Shown here: piece by piece, positions 53,605 to 64,000 of the stretch | Layout: the number at the start of each line of letters is the position of its first letter | Position numbering within the stretch: position 1 is the first letter of the stretch | Origin: Solimonas sp040754295 | GTDB lineage: Bacteria > Pseudomonadota > Gammaproteobacteria > Nevskiales > Nevskiaceae | Direction: 5' to 3' | Assembly: GCA_040754295.1 (NCBI GenBank) | Contig: JBFMCQ010000003.1 | Location: 49,025-113,024 of the forward strand | DNA length: 64,000 bases | Notes under the pieces: model-generated | Told to the model about the DNA's origin: nothing | The model's input: only the letters and a program-made list of their open reading frames with translations | The model's database searches: none | Translations under genes and position numbers: made by a program

Positions 53605-54753
53605 GTGAACCCGATTCTCGAGTGCAGGACGCTCGGCCAGTCCATCTGGCTCGATTACATCCGTCGTGATCTCGTCGCCGGCGGCGCCTTGCGACGGCTG
53701 ATCGACGACGACGGCATCAGCGGGCTGACGTCCAACCCGGCGATCTTCGAAAAGGCGATCGGCGGCTCGCACGACTATGACGTCGCGCTGTCGGCGCTGG
53801 TCGCATCCGGCGAGCGCGACCCGGCGGTGCTCTTCGAGCGTCTGGCGGTCGAGGACATCCGTGCGGCCGCGGATCTGCTGCAGCCGGTCTATCGCGACAG
53901 CGCCGGCGCCGACGGCTACGTCAGCCTCGAGGTGTCGCCGCAGCTGGCGATGGACGAGGCGGCGACGGTGCACGAAGCGCGACGCCTGTGGCGCGCCGTG
54001 GACCGCCCCAACCTGATGATCAAGGTGCCCGGCACGCTGCCGGGGGTCGCCGCGGTCCGCCGGCTCGTCGGCGCGGGCGTGAACGTCAACGTCACGCTGC
54101 TGTTCGCGCGCGCGACCTACCGTGCGGTTGCCGACGCCTACATGCGCGGGTTGGAAACCTTCGTCGCCGGCGGCGGTGATCCGGCGCGCGTCGCCAGCGT
54201 CGCCAGCTTCTTCGTCAGCCGCATCGACACCGCGGTCGACGCCGAGCTCGAGCGCCGGCTCGCGAGCACCGGTGCGGCCGAGCGGGCCGTGCTCGACGCG
54301 CTCTGCGGCCGCGTGGCGGTCGCCAATGCCAAGCTCGCCTATGCCGACTACCGCGCGATCTACGCGCAGCCGCGCTGGCAGGCCCTGGCTGCGCGCGGCG
54401 CGCGACCGCAACGCCTGCTATGGGCCAGCACCGGCACGAAGAATCCGCGGTACAGCGACGTGCTCTACGTCGAGTCGCTGATCGGGCCGCAGACCGTGAA
54501 CACCGTGCCGCCGGCCACGCTCGACGCCTTTCGCGACCACGGCCGGGCAGCGCCGCGGCTCGCAGAAGACATCGACGGGGCGCGCGCCGTGCTCGACGCG
54601 CTCGCGGCGGCCGGCGTTTCGCTCGAGGCGATCACCGATCGCCTCGTCGTCGAAGGCGTGCGGCTGTTCGTCGAGGCGCACGACAAGCTGCTGGCGGCGG
54701 TCGCGGTCAAGCGCGACGCGCTGCTGCGCGCGGCGCCGCCGAGCGCAGCCTGA
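53605..54753 (+). CDS. tal: Transaldolase
   Basis: This 382-residue pentose-phosphate enzyme belongs to the longer transaldolase subfamily found in actinobacteria and cyanobacteria as well as some proteobacteria. It shows GQSIWLDYIRRDL (about 11-23), GISGLTSNPAIFEKAI (about 39) and the Schiff-base Lys in NLMIKVPGT (about 136). A GTG start at 53605 is used because the only nearby ATG is out of frame. Ten nt separate it from the MBL hydrolase gene. Confidence 0.93.
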   Translation: MNPILECRTLGQSIWLDYIRRDLVAGGALRRLIDDDGISGLTSNPAIFEKAIGGSHDYDVALSALVASGERDPAVLFERLAVEDIRAAADLLQPVYRDSAGADGYVSLEVSPQLAMDEAATVHEARRLWRAVDRPNLMIKVPGTLPGVAAVRRLVGAGVNVNVTLLFARATYRAVADAYMRGLETFVAGGGDPARVASVASFFVSRIDTAVDAELERRLASTGAAERAVLDALCGRVAVANAKLAYADYRAIYAQPRWQALAARGARPQRLLWASTGTKNPRYSDVLYVESLIGPQTVNTVPPATLDAFRDHGRAAPRLAEDIDGARAVLDALAAAGVSLEAITDRLVVEGVRLFVEAHDKLLAAVAVKRDALLRAAPPSAA

Positions 54754-54762
54754 GGAGACGCC

Positions 54763-55425
54763 ATGTCGGCATCGTCGTTACGCGTCGAGATCCTGCCGGT
54801 CACGGCGTTCCAGCAGAACTGCTCGCTGCTCTGGGACACGCAGACGCAGCGTGGCGCGCTGATCGACGCCGGCGGCGAACCCGAGCGTCTGCTCGCGGCC
54901 GCGCAGCGTCACGGCGTCACCCTGGAGAAGCTGCTGGTCACGCATGGCCACCTCGACCACATCGGTGTCGTTGCCGAGCTCGCCGAGCGGCTCGGCCTGC
55001 CGATCGAAGGCCCGCACGAGGATGATCGTTTCTGGATCGAGCAGCTGCCGGTCCTCGCCGCGCAGTTCGGCTTTCCGCCGGCGCGCAGCTTCACGCCGCA
55101 GCGCTGGCTGCACCACGGCGACCGGGTCGGCGTCGGCAGCCTGCAGCTCGAGGTGATTCACTGCCCCGGGCACACGCCCGGCCACGTCGTCTTCTATCAT
55201 GCGCCATCGAAGCTCGCGATCGTCGGCGACGTGATCTTCAGCGGCTCGATCGGACGCACCGACTTTCCGCGCGGCAACCACCGGGACCTGATCCGCTCGA
55301 TCCGCGAGCGCCTGTTCCCGCTGGGCGACGACATCACCTTCGTCCCCGGCCACGGGCCGCTGTCGACCTTCGGCGAGGAGCGACGGACGAATCCGTTCGT
55401 GGGCGACGGCGTCCTGATGCGCTAG
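54763..55425 (+). CDS. MBL-fold hydrolase, YcbL-like (glyoxalase II family)
   Basis: This 220-residue enzyme has the zinc-binding THGHLDHIG (about 61-69), further ligands in CPGHTPGHVVFYH (about 134) and IVGDVIFSGSIGRTDFPRG (about 155), and closes with FVPGHGPLSTFGEER. It resembles the small glyoxalase II YcbL. A GAGGAG ribosome binding site lies before the ATG. It follows tal on the same strand. Confidence 0.9.
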   Translation: MSASSLRVEILPVTAFQQNCSLLWDTQTQRGALIDAGGEPERLLAAAQRHGVTLEKLLVTHGHLDHIGVVAELAERLGLPIEGPHEDDRFWIEQLPVLAAQFGFPPARSFTPQRWLHHGDRVGVGSLQLEVIHCPGHTPGHVVFYHAPSKLAIVGDVIFSGSIGRTDFPRGNHRDLIRSIRERLFPLGDDITFVPGHGPLSTFGEERRTNPFVGDGVLMR

Positions 55426-55451
55426 CCCGACCTGACGCGGCCGCGCCCGGG

Positions 55452-56198
55452 CTAGAGGTGCAGCCCGCACTCCGTCTTCGGCTTGCCCAGCCAGCGGCCG
55501 CTGCGGCCTTCGCCGGCGACGGTGCAGTGGGTGCAGCCGATCGAGGAATAGCCCTTGGCCACGAGCGGGTGGAACGGCAGCTCGTGCTCGCGGATGTAGG
55601 CGTCGCGCTCCTCGCGCGTCACGTCGATCATCGGGTTGAACTTGATGATGCCGCGACGCAGCTCGAAGATCTCCAGCCCGGCGCGGTGCTCGGTCTGCCA
55701 GCGCATCAGGCTCGACACCCACACGCGGTAGCGCGGCTTGATCGCTTCCAGCGGCTCGACCTTGTTGATCGAGCAGCAGAAGTCCGGATCGCGCTGCCAG
55801 GTCTTCTCCTCGGTCGTGAACTGGTGCTTCCAGTCCTCGGCGCGCAGGTCCTCGACCTTGAGCTTGAACAGGTCGATCAGGTACTGGCGGTAGGCGAGCG
55901 TTTCCGCAAAGTGGTAGCCGGTATCGACGAAATGGATCACCTGCTCCGGGCGGATCCGCGAGATGATGTGCAGGAAGTACGCGGACGTCGCCGCGAATGA
56001 CGAAGTCACGAGCACGTCGGCCGGATCGAAGTCGCGGTACAGGCGGCGGATGCGCTCCTCGAAATGCAGCGGCGCATAGGCCTCGTTGAGCGCGGCGATG
56101 CGCGCTTCGTCGAAGACCGCGACACGGCTCGGTTCCGTCCGTTGCGCGGGCGCGCCGGCGGCTCCAGTGTCGATTGCGGGCAAAGGCAGACTGTCCAT
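55452..56198 (-). CDS. cysH: Assimilatory (P)APS reductase with iron-sulfur Cys motif
   Basis: This 248-residue enzyme reduces activated sulfate to sulfite with thioredoxin. It carries the four-Cys set FCCSINK (about 133-139) and CTHC (about 228-231), which bind a 4Fe-4S cluster in APS reductases, plus the catalytic Cys in the C-terminal ECGLH. The classic enterobacterial PAPS reductase lacks the cluster motif. LVTSSFAATSAYFLHI near residue 62 is the nucleotide-binding start. It works with the sat/cysC products 16 kb away. Confidence 0.93.
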   Translation of the reverse strand: MDSLPLPAIDTGAAGAPAQRTEPSRVAVFDEARIAALNEAYAPLHFEERIRRLYRDFDPADVLVTSSFAATSAYFLHIISRIRPEQVIHFVDTGYHFAETLAYRQYLIDLFKLKVEDLRAEDWKHQFTTEEKTWQRDPDFCCSINKVEPLEAIKPRYRVWVSSLMRWQTEHRAGLEIFELRRGIIKFNPMIDVTREERDAYIREHELPFHPLVAKGYSSIGCTHCTVAGEGRSGRWLGKPKTECGLHL

Positions 56199-56206
56199 GG
56201 CCGCCG

Positions 56207-56235
56207 AGTCTAGGAGCCGAGTCCGCGGCGGACAA
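56207..56235 (-). promoter_or_regulatory. Promoter of cysH
   Basis: Reverse-strand TTGTCC (56235-56230) and TAGACT (56212-56207) are spaced by 17 bp. The -10 ends only 8 nt before the ATG, so transcription would begin at or within a base or two of the start codon. Confidence 0.6.
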
Positions 56236-56302
56236 TCGAATCGCCGGCGAACCGGCCAAATTGAATAAGGATATAGCCCCGCCCGGCGCGCGCGGCGGGA
56301 TC

Positions 56303-56704
56303 TCAGCCGCCGGCGTCGCGCTTGAAGCGCTGCAGCGCGCGCCGCTGCTGCTTGGTCGGCCGGCCGGCCTGCGCAGCCCCCTGTGCGGCCTGCCGCTGCA
56401 GGCGCGCCTGCTCGCGCCGGGCGCCGCTCTCGGCGGTTTCCTCGTAGAGCAGACGCGCCTGCGGCGCACCGCGCCGCTGATCGCTCAGACCGCGCACGAT
56501 CACTTCGAGATCGTCCCGGCCCTGGCGGACGATCAGGCGCGCCCCGATCGCAACTTCGCGGCTGACCTTGCTGCGCTCGCCTTCGTAGCGCACGTGGCCG
56601 CTTTCGATCGCCTGCTTGGCCAAGCTGCGCGTCTTGAAGAAACGCGCGGCCCACAGCCACTTATCGAGCCGCACCGGCCCGCTGGATTCGGGGTCCGCAT
56701 TCAT
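56303..56704 (-). CDS. hslR: Heat shock protein 15 homolog (S4 RNA-binding)
   Basis: This 133-residue protein binds 50S subunits carrying stalled nascent chains. The S4 domain is at residues about 10-75 (VRLDKWLWAARFFKTRSLAKQA and GHVRYEGERSKVSREV), followed by a basic Arg/Gln-rich tail. An in-frame GTG at 56737 exists, but the ATG at 56704 fits the family and has TACCAT ending 8 nt upstream. Confidence 0.92.
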   Translation of the reverse strand: MNADPESSGPVRLDKWLWAARFFKTRSLAKQAIESGHVRYEGERSKVSREVAIGARLIVRQGRDDLEVIVRGLSDQRRGAPQARLLYEETAESGARREQARLQRQAAQGAAQAGRPTKQQRRALQRFKRDAGG

Positions 56705-56736
56705 GCCGCGAGATGGTAGCGCTAAGTGGCGCGCCA

Positions 56737-57801
56737 CTAGGGCGGCTCGCGGCCGAACGGCAGCTCGAGGCCCAGGCCCACCTCGTAGGAGCCGCGCCGG
56801 GGTGCATCCGGATCCAGGCGCGGCCAGCTGTAGCCGAGCACGAACTCGCCGTAGAGCTTCTTCGGCAGCAGCGGATGACGGTAGATCGTGCGGCCGCCGT
56901 ACTCGTAGAGCGGCTCCGGCGCATCGGTGTCGCCGCGCACGAACAGCTCGTAGGCGATCGCGCGCTCCTCGCGCAGGTTCTGATACAGGATCAGCGCGCT
57001 GAGCCAGTTCAGCCCCGCGGTCGATTCACTGAGGGTGGCGACCTCGCTGGCACGTAGCAGCAGTTGCGGCGTCAACACGCGGTTGTAGTCGAAGCCGACG
57101 GTGACGCCGAGGCCGTCGCGCGTGCGCCAGAACGGCGTCGTGCGCAGGTATACGAGATTGAGCGTGTCGGCGTAGACGTTGTAGTGCAGCCGCGCGCGCG
57201 CGAACACGCGCGGACTGCGCAGGCTGGCGGCGCCGACCTTGAAGTCGGTCTGCAGGCGCGCCGAATCGGGCAGGCTGTAGCCGAGCCCCGCCAGCCATTC
57301 GTCGCGGTCGTCGATGCGCGGAAACTGCGAGCGTAGTGCAAAGCCCTCGGTGCGGTCCTGGATGAAATCCTCCTCGTCCTCCAGCCCGAGAAACGCGGTG
57401 GTCCGCTCCTTGAGCTTCGGCAGCTCGAAGCGCACGCGCAGCCGCGTGCGCGTGTCGAAGCCATCGAACTGCGAATACGCCGCCGAGGTCTCGACATAGC
57501 CATGCGTGCGCTTGGCCGCCTCCACGTCGCCTTCGGTGCCGAACAGCCCGTCGAGCCACAGCGCCGCGCGGCAGCCGGTTTCTTCGAGCACCGCTTGCGT
57601 ATCGTCGATGAACGGCTCGTCTGCGGCGCGCTGCAGCCTGCACGGGTGGCGGAACGCGGGTTCGGCGGCGCCGGCGTCGTCCGTCGGGCGGACCGGCTCC
57701 CCGGCGCAGCCGGCCAGCAGCAGCGGCGCTAGCGCCAGCACCCAAAGCGATCGGCGGACCGCACGCGTTCGGTGCGCGCTCGATGGCTGCCCCTGCGACA
57801 T
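56737..57801 (-). CDS. Outer-membrane-type lipoprotein of unknown function
   Basis: This 354-residue protein has a lipobox (LALAPLLLAGC, Cys about 32). The remainder alternates hydrophobic and polar residues and is rich in Tyr, Phe, Arg and Asp, as in beta-barrels (for example AYSQFDGFDTRTRLRVRFEL near 109 and LYGEFVLGYSWPRLDPDA near 315), and ends in a strand-like ...LELPFG. I do not recognise the family. A GGGAG ribosome binding site precedes the ATG. It lies downstream of lon in the opposite orientation. Confidence 0.75.
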   Translation of the reverse strand: MSQGQPSSAHRTRAVRRSLWVLALAPLLLAGCAGEPVRPTDDAGAAEPAFRHPCRLQRAADEPFIDDTQAVLEETGCRAALWLDGLFGTEGDVEAAKRTHGYVETSAAYSQFDGFDTRTRLRVRFELPKLKERTTAFLGLEDEEDFIQDRTEGFALRSQFPRIDDRDEWLAGLGYSLPDSARLQTDFKVGAASLRSPRVFARARLHYNVYADTLNLVYLRTTPFWRTRDGLGVTVGFDYNRVLTPQLLLRASEVATLSESTAGLNWLSALILYQNLREERAIAYELFVRGDTDAPEPLYEYGGRTIYRHPLLPKKLYGEFVLGYSWPRLDPDAPRRGSYEVGLGLELPFGREPP

Positions 57802-57996
57802 TTTGCGGTAGTCTCCCTTGCTCGGTCACGGCTGCGGCCCCGCCGGCGAATCACGCTTGCCTACGCGGGCCGTCCGCAGCATACACACCCTGCTGGCGCT
57901 GCCCTGAGCCAGGCCTGAACCCGCTCCGGCGCCAGTGCTGCGCTGCAGGAGCACGCGATGAGAAGCACGATTGCGGCGGCCGCGGCGACCTGAATA

Positions 57997-58023
57997 CTTG
58001 ATTCGCCGGCGCCCGCCCGCATA
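57997..58023 (+). promoter_or_regulatory. Candidate sigma-32 (heat-shock) promoter of lon
   Basis: CTTGAT (57997-58002), 13 bp and CCCGCATA (58016-58023) resemble the CTTGAA-N13-15-CCCATNT heat-shock consensus and lie about 50 bp before the lon start. lon is a classic sigma-32 target. A CATAAT at 58043-58048 could be a second, sigma-70 -10. Confidence 0.5.
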
Positions 58024-58076
58024 GACCGGAGACGCGATCCGGCATAATGCCTTTGCGACCAGACCCAGGAGTTTCA

Positions 58077-60479
<2,403 letters not shown>

Positions 60480-60488
60480 AGTAAACCC

Positions 60489-60645
60489 AAAAAGCTCATT
60501 TGCCACGGATTACGCGGATGAACACGGATCAAGATCAAGCGAGTGCAGCGCGACTCGCGGCAATCCGTGTGGTGGCATGCGGCGTGCTGAAAAACAGCTT
60601 GTCTATCCGTGTTTGTCCGTGTTCATCCGTGGCCGGCTGCTTTTT
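60489..60645. repeat. Long interrupted inverted repeat between lon and mltD
   Basis: AAAAAGC...GCCACGGATTACGCGGATGAACACGGAT on the left pairs with ATCCGTGTTTGTCCGTGTTCATCCGTGGC...GCTTTTT on the right. The arms are built from a repeated CACGGAT/ATCCGTG element also known as an interspersed repeat in other bacteria. Flanked by A and T runs and placed between convergent stops, it may end both transcripts. Confidence 0.7.
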
Positions 60646-60650
60646 GTAGG

Positions 60651-61697
60651 TCAAACCCGGATCGGCACTTCCAGCCGCCGTCCCGGGCGGATCACCGCGC
60701 GGTCGGCGATGCGGTTCCAGCGCACGATCGTCTCGACGCTGACGGCGTAGCGCCGGGCGATGCGCCACAGCGACTCGCCGGGCTGCACTACGTGCACGAG
60801 CACCTGCGGAATCGGCTGCGGCGGGAACTCGCCGGCGGCGAGCACGCGGCGCAGGCGCTCGGCGTCCGCCGCAGGCAGCACGACGTACTTCTTGCCGGTG
60901 GTGTTGCCGAGATTGTGCAGGCCCGGGTTGTACGCGCGGACAACTGCTTCGCGCACCTGCGCCTTGCGCGCCGCCGCATCCAGATCGATCGGCTTGCGTA
61001 GCGCGACCAGCTCGTTCGCGGGGCGGTTGGCGATCGGCGGCAGCCGCAGGCCGTACTTCTGCGGCTGCTCGACGAGCAGCGCCAGACCCATGAGCCGCCG
61101 CACATGCTCGTGCGGCTCACGCGGCAGCTTCAGCGCCCAGAAATCCGCCGCCTGCGGCTGCTTGCGCATCAGACCGGCGAGACGCGCGGCCCCGGTGTTG
61201 TAGGCGGCGAGCGCCAGATGCCAGTCGCCGAAACGCTCGTGGAGGTCGCTCAGATGGCCGAGCGCGGCCCGCGTGCTGGCGACCGGGTCGCGGCGGCCGT
61301 CGTAGTCGCGGGTGCTGTGCAGCCCCATCTCGCGCCCGGTCCACGGCACGAACTGCCACAGGCCGCTTGCGTGCTGCTGCGAGCGCGCAGCAGGATCGAA
61401 GCCGGACTCGATCGCCGGCAGCAGCACGATTTCCGCCGGCATGTCGCGCCGCTCCACGGCCTCGACGATGTGCCAGAGATACGGTTCGGCGCGCGCGAGC
61501 AGCTGGCGTACCGCGTCCGGGTGGCGTGCATAGTCGCGTGCCCAGCGCCGCGTCTCGGCGTTGTCGTCGTCGACCAGGCGCATGCGTGCGACGATGCGCG
61601 GCCAGATCAGTTCGTCGGCCTGCTGCGCACAGACCGGCAGTGCCAATGACAGGCCGGCACATGCGAGTGCAGCAACAGCAACATGCTTGAGTCCCAC
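60651..61697 (-). CDS. mltD: Membrane-bound lytic transglycosylase D-like
   Basis: This 348-residue protein cleaves peptidoglycan glycan strands. A signal peptide (about 1-24, ending PVCAQ) precedes the SLT domain with the catalytic Glu in LLPAIESGFDPAA (about 90-102) and SGLWQFVPWTGREMGL. A single C-terminal LysM domain follows (VVQPGESLWRIARRY near 303). MltD of E. coli has more LysM repeats and is a lipoprotein, so this is a shorter relative. GTG starts at 61697 and 61724 are both possible. Confidence 0.88.
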   Translation of the reverse strand: MGLKHVAVAALACAGLSLALPVCAQQADELIWPRIVARMRLVDDDNAETRRWARDYARHPDAVRQLLARAEPYLWHIVEAVERRDMPAEIVLLPAIESGFDPAARSQQHASGLWQFVPWTGREMGLHSTRDYDGRRDPVASTRAALGHLSDLHERFGDWHLALAAYNTGAARLAGLMRKQPQAADFWALKLPREPHEHVRRLMGLALLVEQPQKYGLRLPPIANRPANELVALRKPIDLDAAARKAQVREAVVRAYNPGLHNLGNTTGKKYVVLPAADAERLRRVLAAGEFPPQPIPQVLVHVVQPGESLWRIARRYAVSVETIVRWNRIADRAVIRPGRRLEVPIRV

Positions 61698-61783
61698 TCC
61701 GCCCCCGTCCAGGCCGCCGCGCACTACGGCGGTGCATCCCGACCGGACTTTAAGGAATCCCGCCCCGCGTTGTCACCTGCCGT

Positions 61784-62566
61784 TCATCGCGGGGGGCGAA
61801 AGCCGTCCTTCCAGCGACGCAGCGCCGCGAACGTCGCGACGTCGTCCGTGAGCGGCACCCCCGCCCAGGCGGCCGCGGCGCTGCGCACGGTCGGTTCGCC
61901 GGTGCGCAGGAACGGATTGATGCGGCGCTCGATCGCGAGCGTCGTCGGCAGGCTCGGCGTGTCGCGTGCGCGCAGCTCGCGGACCCGCGCCAGCTGGGCG
62001 GCGATGTCGGCATTGGCCGGCTCGACTGCCTGCGCGAAGGCGAGGTTGGCGAGCGTGTACTCGTGCGTGCAATAGACCTGCGTCTCGGCCGGCAGCGCGG
62101 CGAGCCGCGACAGCGATGCGTGCATCTGCTGCGGCGTGCCCTCGAACAGCCGGCCGCAGCCGGCCGAGAACAGCGTGTCGCCGCAGAGCAGGATCGGTGG
62201 TGCGCCGGCGGAGAAGTACGCGATATGGCCCAGCGTGTGGCCGGGCACGGCGATGACCTCGAAACGCCGGCCGAGCACCTCGACGCGGTCGCCGTCGGCG
62301 AGCGCAGTGCTGAGCCGGCCGATCGTCGCGGCCTCCGCTGCCGGCCCATACACCGGCACCGGCCGCGGCTCCAGCAGCGCACCGAGGCCGCCGATGTGGT
62401 CGGGATGGTGATGGGTGATCAGGATCGCTTCGAGCGCGAGCCGGCGTTCGTCGAGAAAGCGCGCGACCGGCGCGGCGTCGCCCGGATCGACGACGACCGC
62501 GCGGTCGCCGTCGACGAGCGTCCACAGGTAGTTGTCGCTGAACGCGGGGATGGCATTGAGCTGCAT
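61784..62566 (-). CDS. gloB: Hydroxyacylglutathione hydrolase (glyoxalase II)
   Basis: This 260-residue dinuclear-metal enzyme hydrolyses S-lactoylglutathione. It begins LNAIPAFSDNYLWTL, with THHHPDHIGG (about 51-60), VPGHTLGHIAYF (about 106) and FSAGCGRLFEGTP (about 133). The ATG at 62566 matches the family start; TATGGT (62579-62574) ends 7 nt before it. It is divergent from the methyltransferase gene, with only 43 bp between them. Confidence 0.96.
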   Translation of the reverse strand: MQLNAIPAFSDNYLWTLVDGDRAVVVDPGDAAPVARFLDERRLALEAILITHHHPDHIGGLGALLEPRPVPVYGPAAEAATIGRLSTALADGDRVEVLGRRFEVIAVPGHTLGHIAYFSAGAPPILLCGDTLFSAGCGRLFEGTPQQMHASLSRLAALPAETQVYCTHEYTLANLAFAQAVEPANADIAAQLARVRELRARDTPSLPTTLAIERRINPFLRTGEPTVRSAAAAWAGVPLTDDVATFAALRRWKDGFRPPR

Positions 62567-62609
62567 CGGCGTTACCATAAGGGCCAGGTTGCAAGCCCAG
62601 AGTAACGCC

Positions 62610-63401
62610 ATGCCGCACAAGCGTCACGACAGCGGGGGCCGTCCGATGGACCGCTATGCGCTGGAACTGTGGCGGCGCTCGCCCCGCGGGCAGCGCCTGC
62701 TGGCGCTCGAGGCGGCCGAGCTGGCGCGGTTGCTGCCCGACGTCTTCGGCCGCCACGTACTGCAGATCGGCAGCTGGGGTGCCGACGGCGCGCTGGTCGC
62801 GAGTGCCGGAACCCTGCACCATGCCGTGCTCGGCACCGCGGGCGACAGCGCCGCGGCCGCCGTCGTCGATCCGCAGGCGCTGCCGCTGCTGACCAAGAGC
62901 GTCGACGCCGTCGTCCTGCCGCATACGCTGGAGTTCAGCCGCTCGCCGCACAACGTACTGCGCGAGATCAACCGCGTCCTCAACGACCGCGGGCGCCTGT
63001 TCGTGCTCGGCTTCAATCCGTGGGGCTTCTGGTCGTGGCGGGCGCGCCTCGGTCTGCGCCATCGCGCGTTTCCACGCGGTGCGCGCTTCTATTCCGCCGG
63101 CCGCGTCAACGACTGGCTGGAGCTGCTCGATTTCGACGTCACCGACGTGCGCCGCTTCAGTGTCGGCTTTCCATGGCTCGCGCCGCGCTCGGTCGGCGAG
63201 GACCGCTGGTCGCTGGCGAGCCTGCTGACGCCGTTCGCCGAGGCCTACATGATCTGTGCGCGCAAGCGCGTGCTGCCGATGAACTTCGTCGGTCGCGTAC
63301 AGCGAGCGCAGGTGCGCCCGCTGGTCGGCGTTGGTTTGCCGGCAGCGCAGCGCGACGCGATCGAGGGCGAGCCGGTCCGCCCGAATCTTCCCGCACATTG
63401 A
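62610..63401 (+). CDS. SAM-dependent methyltransferase-like protein
   Basis: This 263-residue protein belongs to the class I methyltransferase-like family regularly found between gloB and rnhA. The core shows FGRHVLQIGSWGADG (about 46), VLPHTLEFSRSPHNVLREIN (about 99-118) and LFVLGFNPWGFWSWR (about 127). The glycine loop is IGSWG rather than a canonical GxGxG, so cofactor binding is uncertain. ATGs at 62610 and 62646 are both possible starts. The stop overlaps rnhA as TTGA. Confidence 0.88.
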   Translation: MPHKRHDSGGRPMDRYALELWRRSPRGQRLLALEAAELARLLPDVFGRHVLQIGSWGADGALVASAGTLHHAVLGTAGDSAAAAVVDPQALPLLTKSVDAVVLPHTLEFSRSPHNVLREINRVLNDRGRLFVLGFNPWGFWSWRARLGLRHRAFPRGARFYSAGRVNDWLELLDFDVTDVRRFSVGFPWLAPRSVGEDRWSLASLLTPFAEAYMICARKRVLPMNFVGRVQRAQVRPLVGVGLPAAQRDAIEGEPVRPNLPAH

Positions 63402-63841
63402 AACACGTCATCGTTCACACCGACGGGGCCTGCAAGGGTAATCCCGGCCCCGGCGGCTGGGGCGCGACGCTCGAGTTCGCCGGCCGCAAGCGCAGGCTCA
63501 AGGGCGGTGAGCGCCTCACGACCAACAACCGTATGGAGCTGACCGCGGCGATCCGCGCGCTCGATGCGCTCAAGGAGCCGTGCAAGGTCACGCTTTACAC
63601 CGATTCCTCGTACGTGATGCAGGGCCTGACCGAGTGGCTGCCCGGCTGGAAGCGCCGCGGCTGGCGCACCGCCGACAAGAAGCCGGTAAAGAACCAGGAC
63701 CTGTGGCAGCAGCTCGATGCCGCGGCATCGCGCCACGTCGTCGAATGGCGCTGGGTCAAGGGGCACAGCGGCCACAGCGGCAATGAAGAAGCCGACCGCC
63801 TCGCCAATGAAGGGGTTGCCATGGCGCTGGCCGGCGGTTGA
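63398..63841 (+). CDS. rnhA: Ribonuclease HI
   Basis: This 147-residue enzyme removes RNA from RNA-DNA hybrids. The four catalytic acids are in place: Asp in VHTDGACKGNPGPGGWG, Glu in NNRMELTAAI, Asp in YTDSSYVMQG and the final Asp in GHSGHSGNEEADRLAN. It starts with a TTG overlapping the methyltransferase stop. A dnaQ gene often follows, but the window ends in a tandem repeat. Confidence 0.97.
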   Translation: MKHVIVHTDGACKGNPGPGGWGATLEFAGRKRRLKGGERLTTNNRMELTAAIRALDALKEPCKVTLYTDSSYVMQGLTEWLPGWKRRGWRTADKKPVKNQDLWQQLDAAASRHVVEWRWVKGHSGHSGNEEADRLANEGVAMALAGG

Positions 63842-63866
63842 CTCCGCGGCGTCACGCCCGCAGGCT

Positions 63867-64000
63867 TTCCCGATTCCCGATTCCCGATTCCCGATTCCCG
63901 ATTCCCGATTCCCGATTCCCGATTCCCGATTCCCGATTCCCGATTCCCGATTCCCGATTCCCGATTCCCGATTCCCGATTCCCGATTCCCGATTCCCGAT
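63867..64000. repeat. Heptanucleotide tandem repeat (TTCCCGA)n
   Basis: From 63867 to the window end the 7-bp unit repeats about 19 times with no visible variation and continues past the boundary. It lies 25 bp after the rnhA stop. Such arrays vary in copy number and may have regulatory or purely neutral roles. Confidence 0.95.

Overview
The window comes from a high-GC gammaproteobacterium. The lptD-surA-pdxA-rsmA order with amgK-murU next door, the DUF3450/ExbB/ExbB/ExbD/TonB/TPR operon, the hda/DUF2069/wrbA and purM-purN-DUF3108 groupings and the gloB-methyltransferase-rnhA cluster are all typical of that class. The heptanucleotide (GATTCCC)n repeats resemble those I associate with Xanthomonadales or Nevskiales relatives, but I cannot name the genus from this window alone.

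Layout. 1-11,078: start of a secreted protease-like protein, a very large P-type ATPase behind an Anr/FNR-like box, and a CzcCBA-type heavy-metal efflux operon with a small His-rich membrane protein ahead of it. 11,179-12,701: scrapyard with a decayed HTH antitoxin, djlA, a glyoxalase-family fragment and a palindrome. 13,197-18,219: six-gene TonB energy-transduction operon. 18,228-23,307: DMT exporter and an oppABCD-like peptide importer lacking oppF. 23,406-32,584: universal stress protein, then envelope and housekeeping genes (rsmA, pdxA, surA, lptD; divergently amgK, murU, pmbA). 32,606-38,304: accessory island. 38,305-41,176: sulfate activation (sat, cysC) and a divergent LysR regulator. 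41,212-41,374: tRNA-Val with promoter and terminator. 41,401-49,259: nhaD, uvrB, LysM lipoprotein, wrbA, DUF2069, hda, AI-2E-family permease, DUF2066. 49,365-57,801: purMN, DUF3108, a Nudix-MBL fusion, BamE-like lipoprotein, transaldolase, MBL hydrolase, cysH, hslR and an unknown lipoprotein. 58,077-64,000: lon, mltD, gloB, methyltransferase, rnhA and a tandem heptad repeat running off the end.

The most unusual region is 33,475-38,304. Its base composition is visibly more AT-rich than the rest. It carries a stand-alone LuxR-type HTH protein, the 5' part of an HlyD-type export adaptor, a tiny hydrophobic frame followed by a perfect 11-bp stem-loop, an intact rhomboid protease, a second frameshifted rhomboid, a DUF3267-type membrane zincin between two imperfect direct repeats, and a C39-peptidase ABC exporter cut off before its ATPase domain. 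I read this as a decaying peptide (bacteriocin-like) export locus that also encoded intramembrane proteases.

Regulation shows some patterns. A textbook TTGAT-N4-ATCAA box sits at a class II position in front of nhaD, a weaker one precedes the P-type ATPase, and lon has a heat-shock-type promoter. At least seven genes without a Shine-Dalgarno sequence have a -10-like hexamer only 6-9 nt before the start codon, which suggests leaderless transcripts. Many genes overlap by ATGA, GTGA or TTGA, marking translationally coupled operons.
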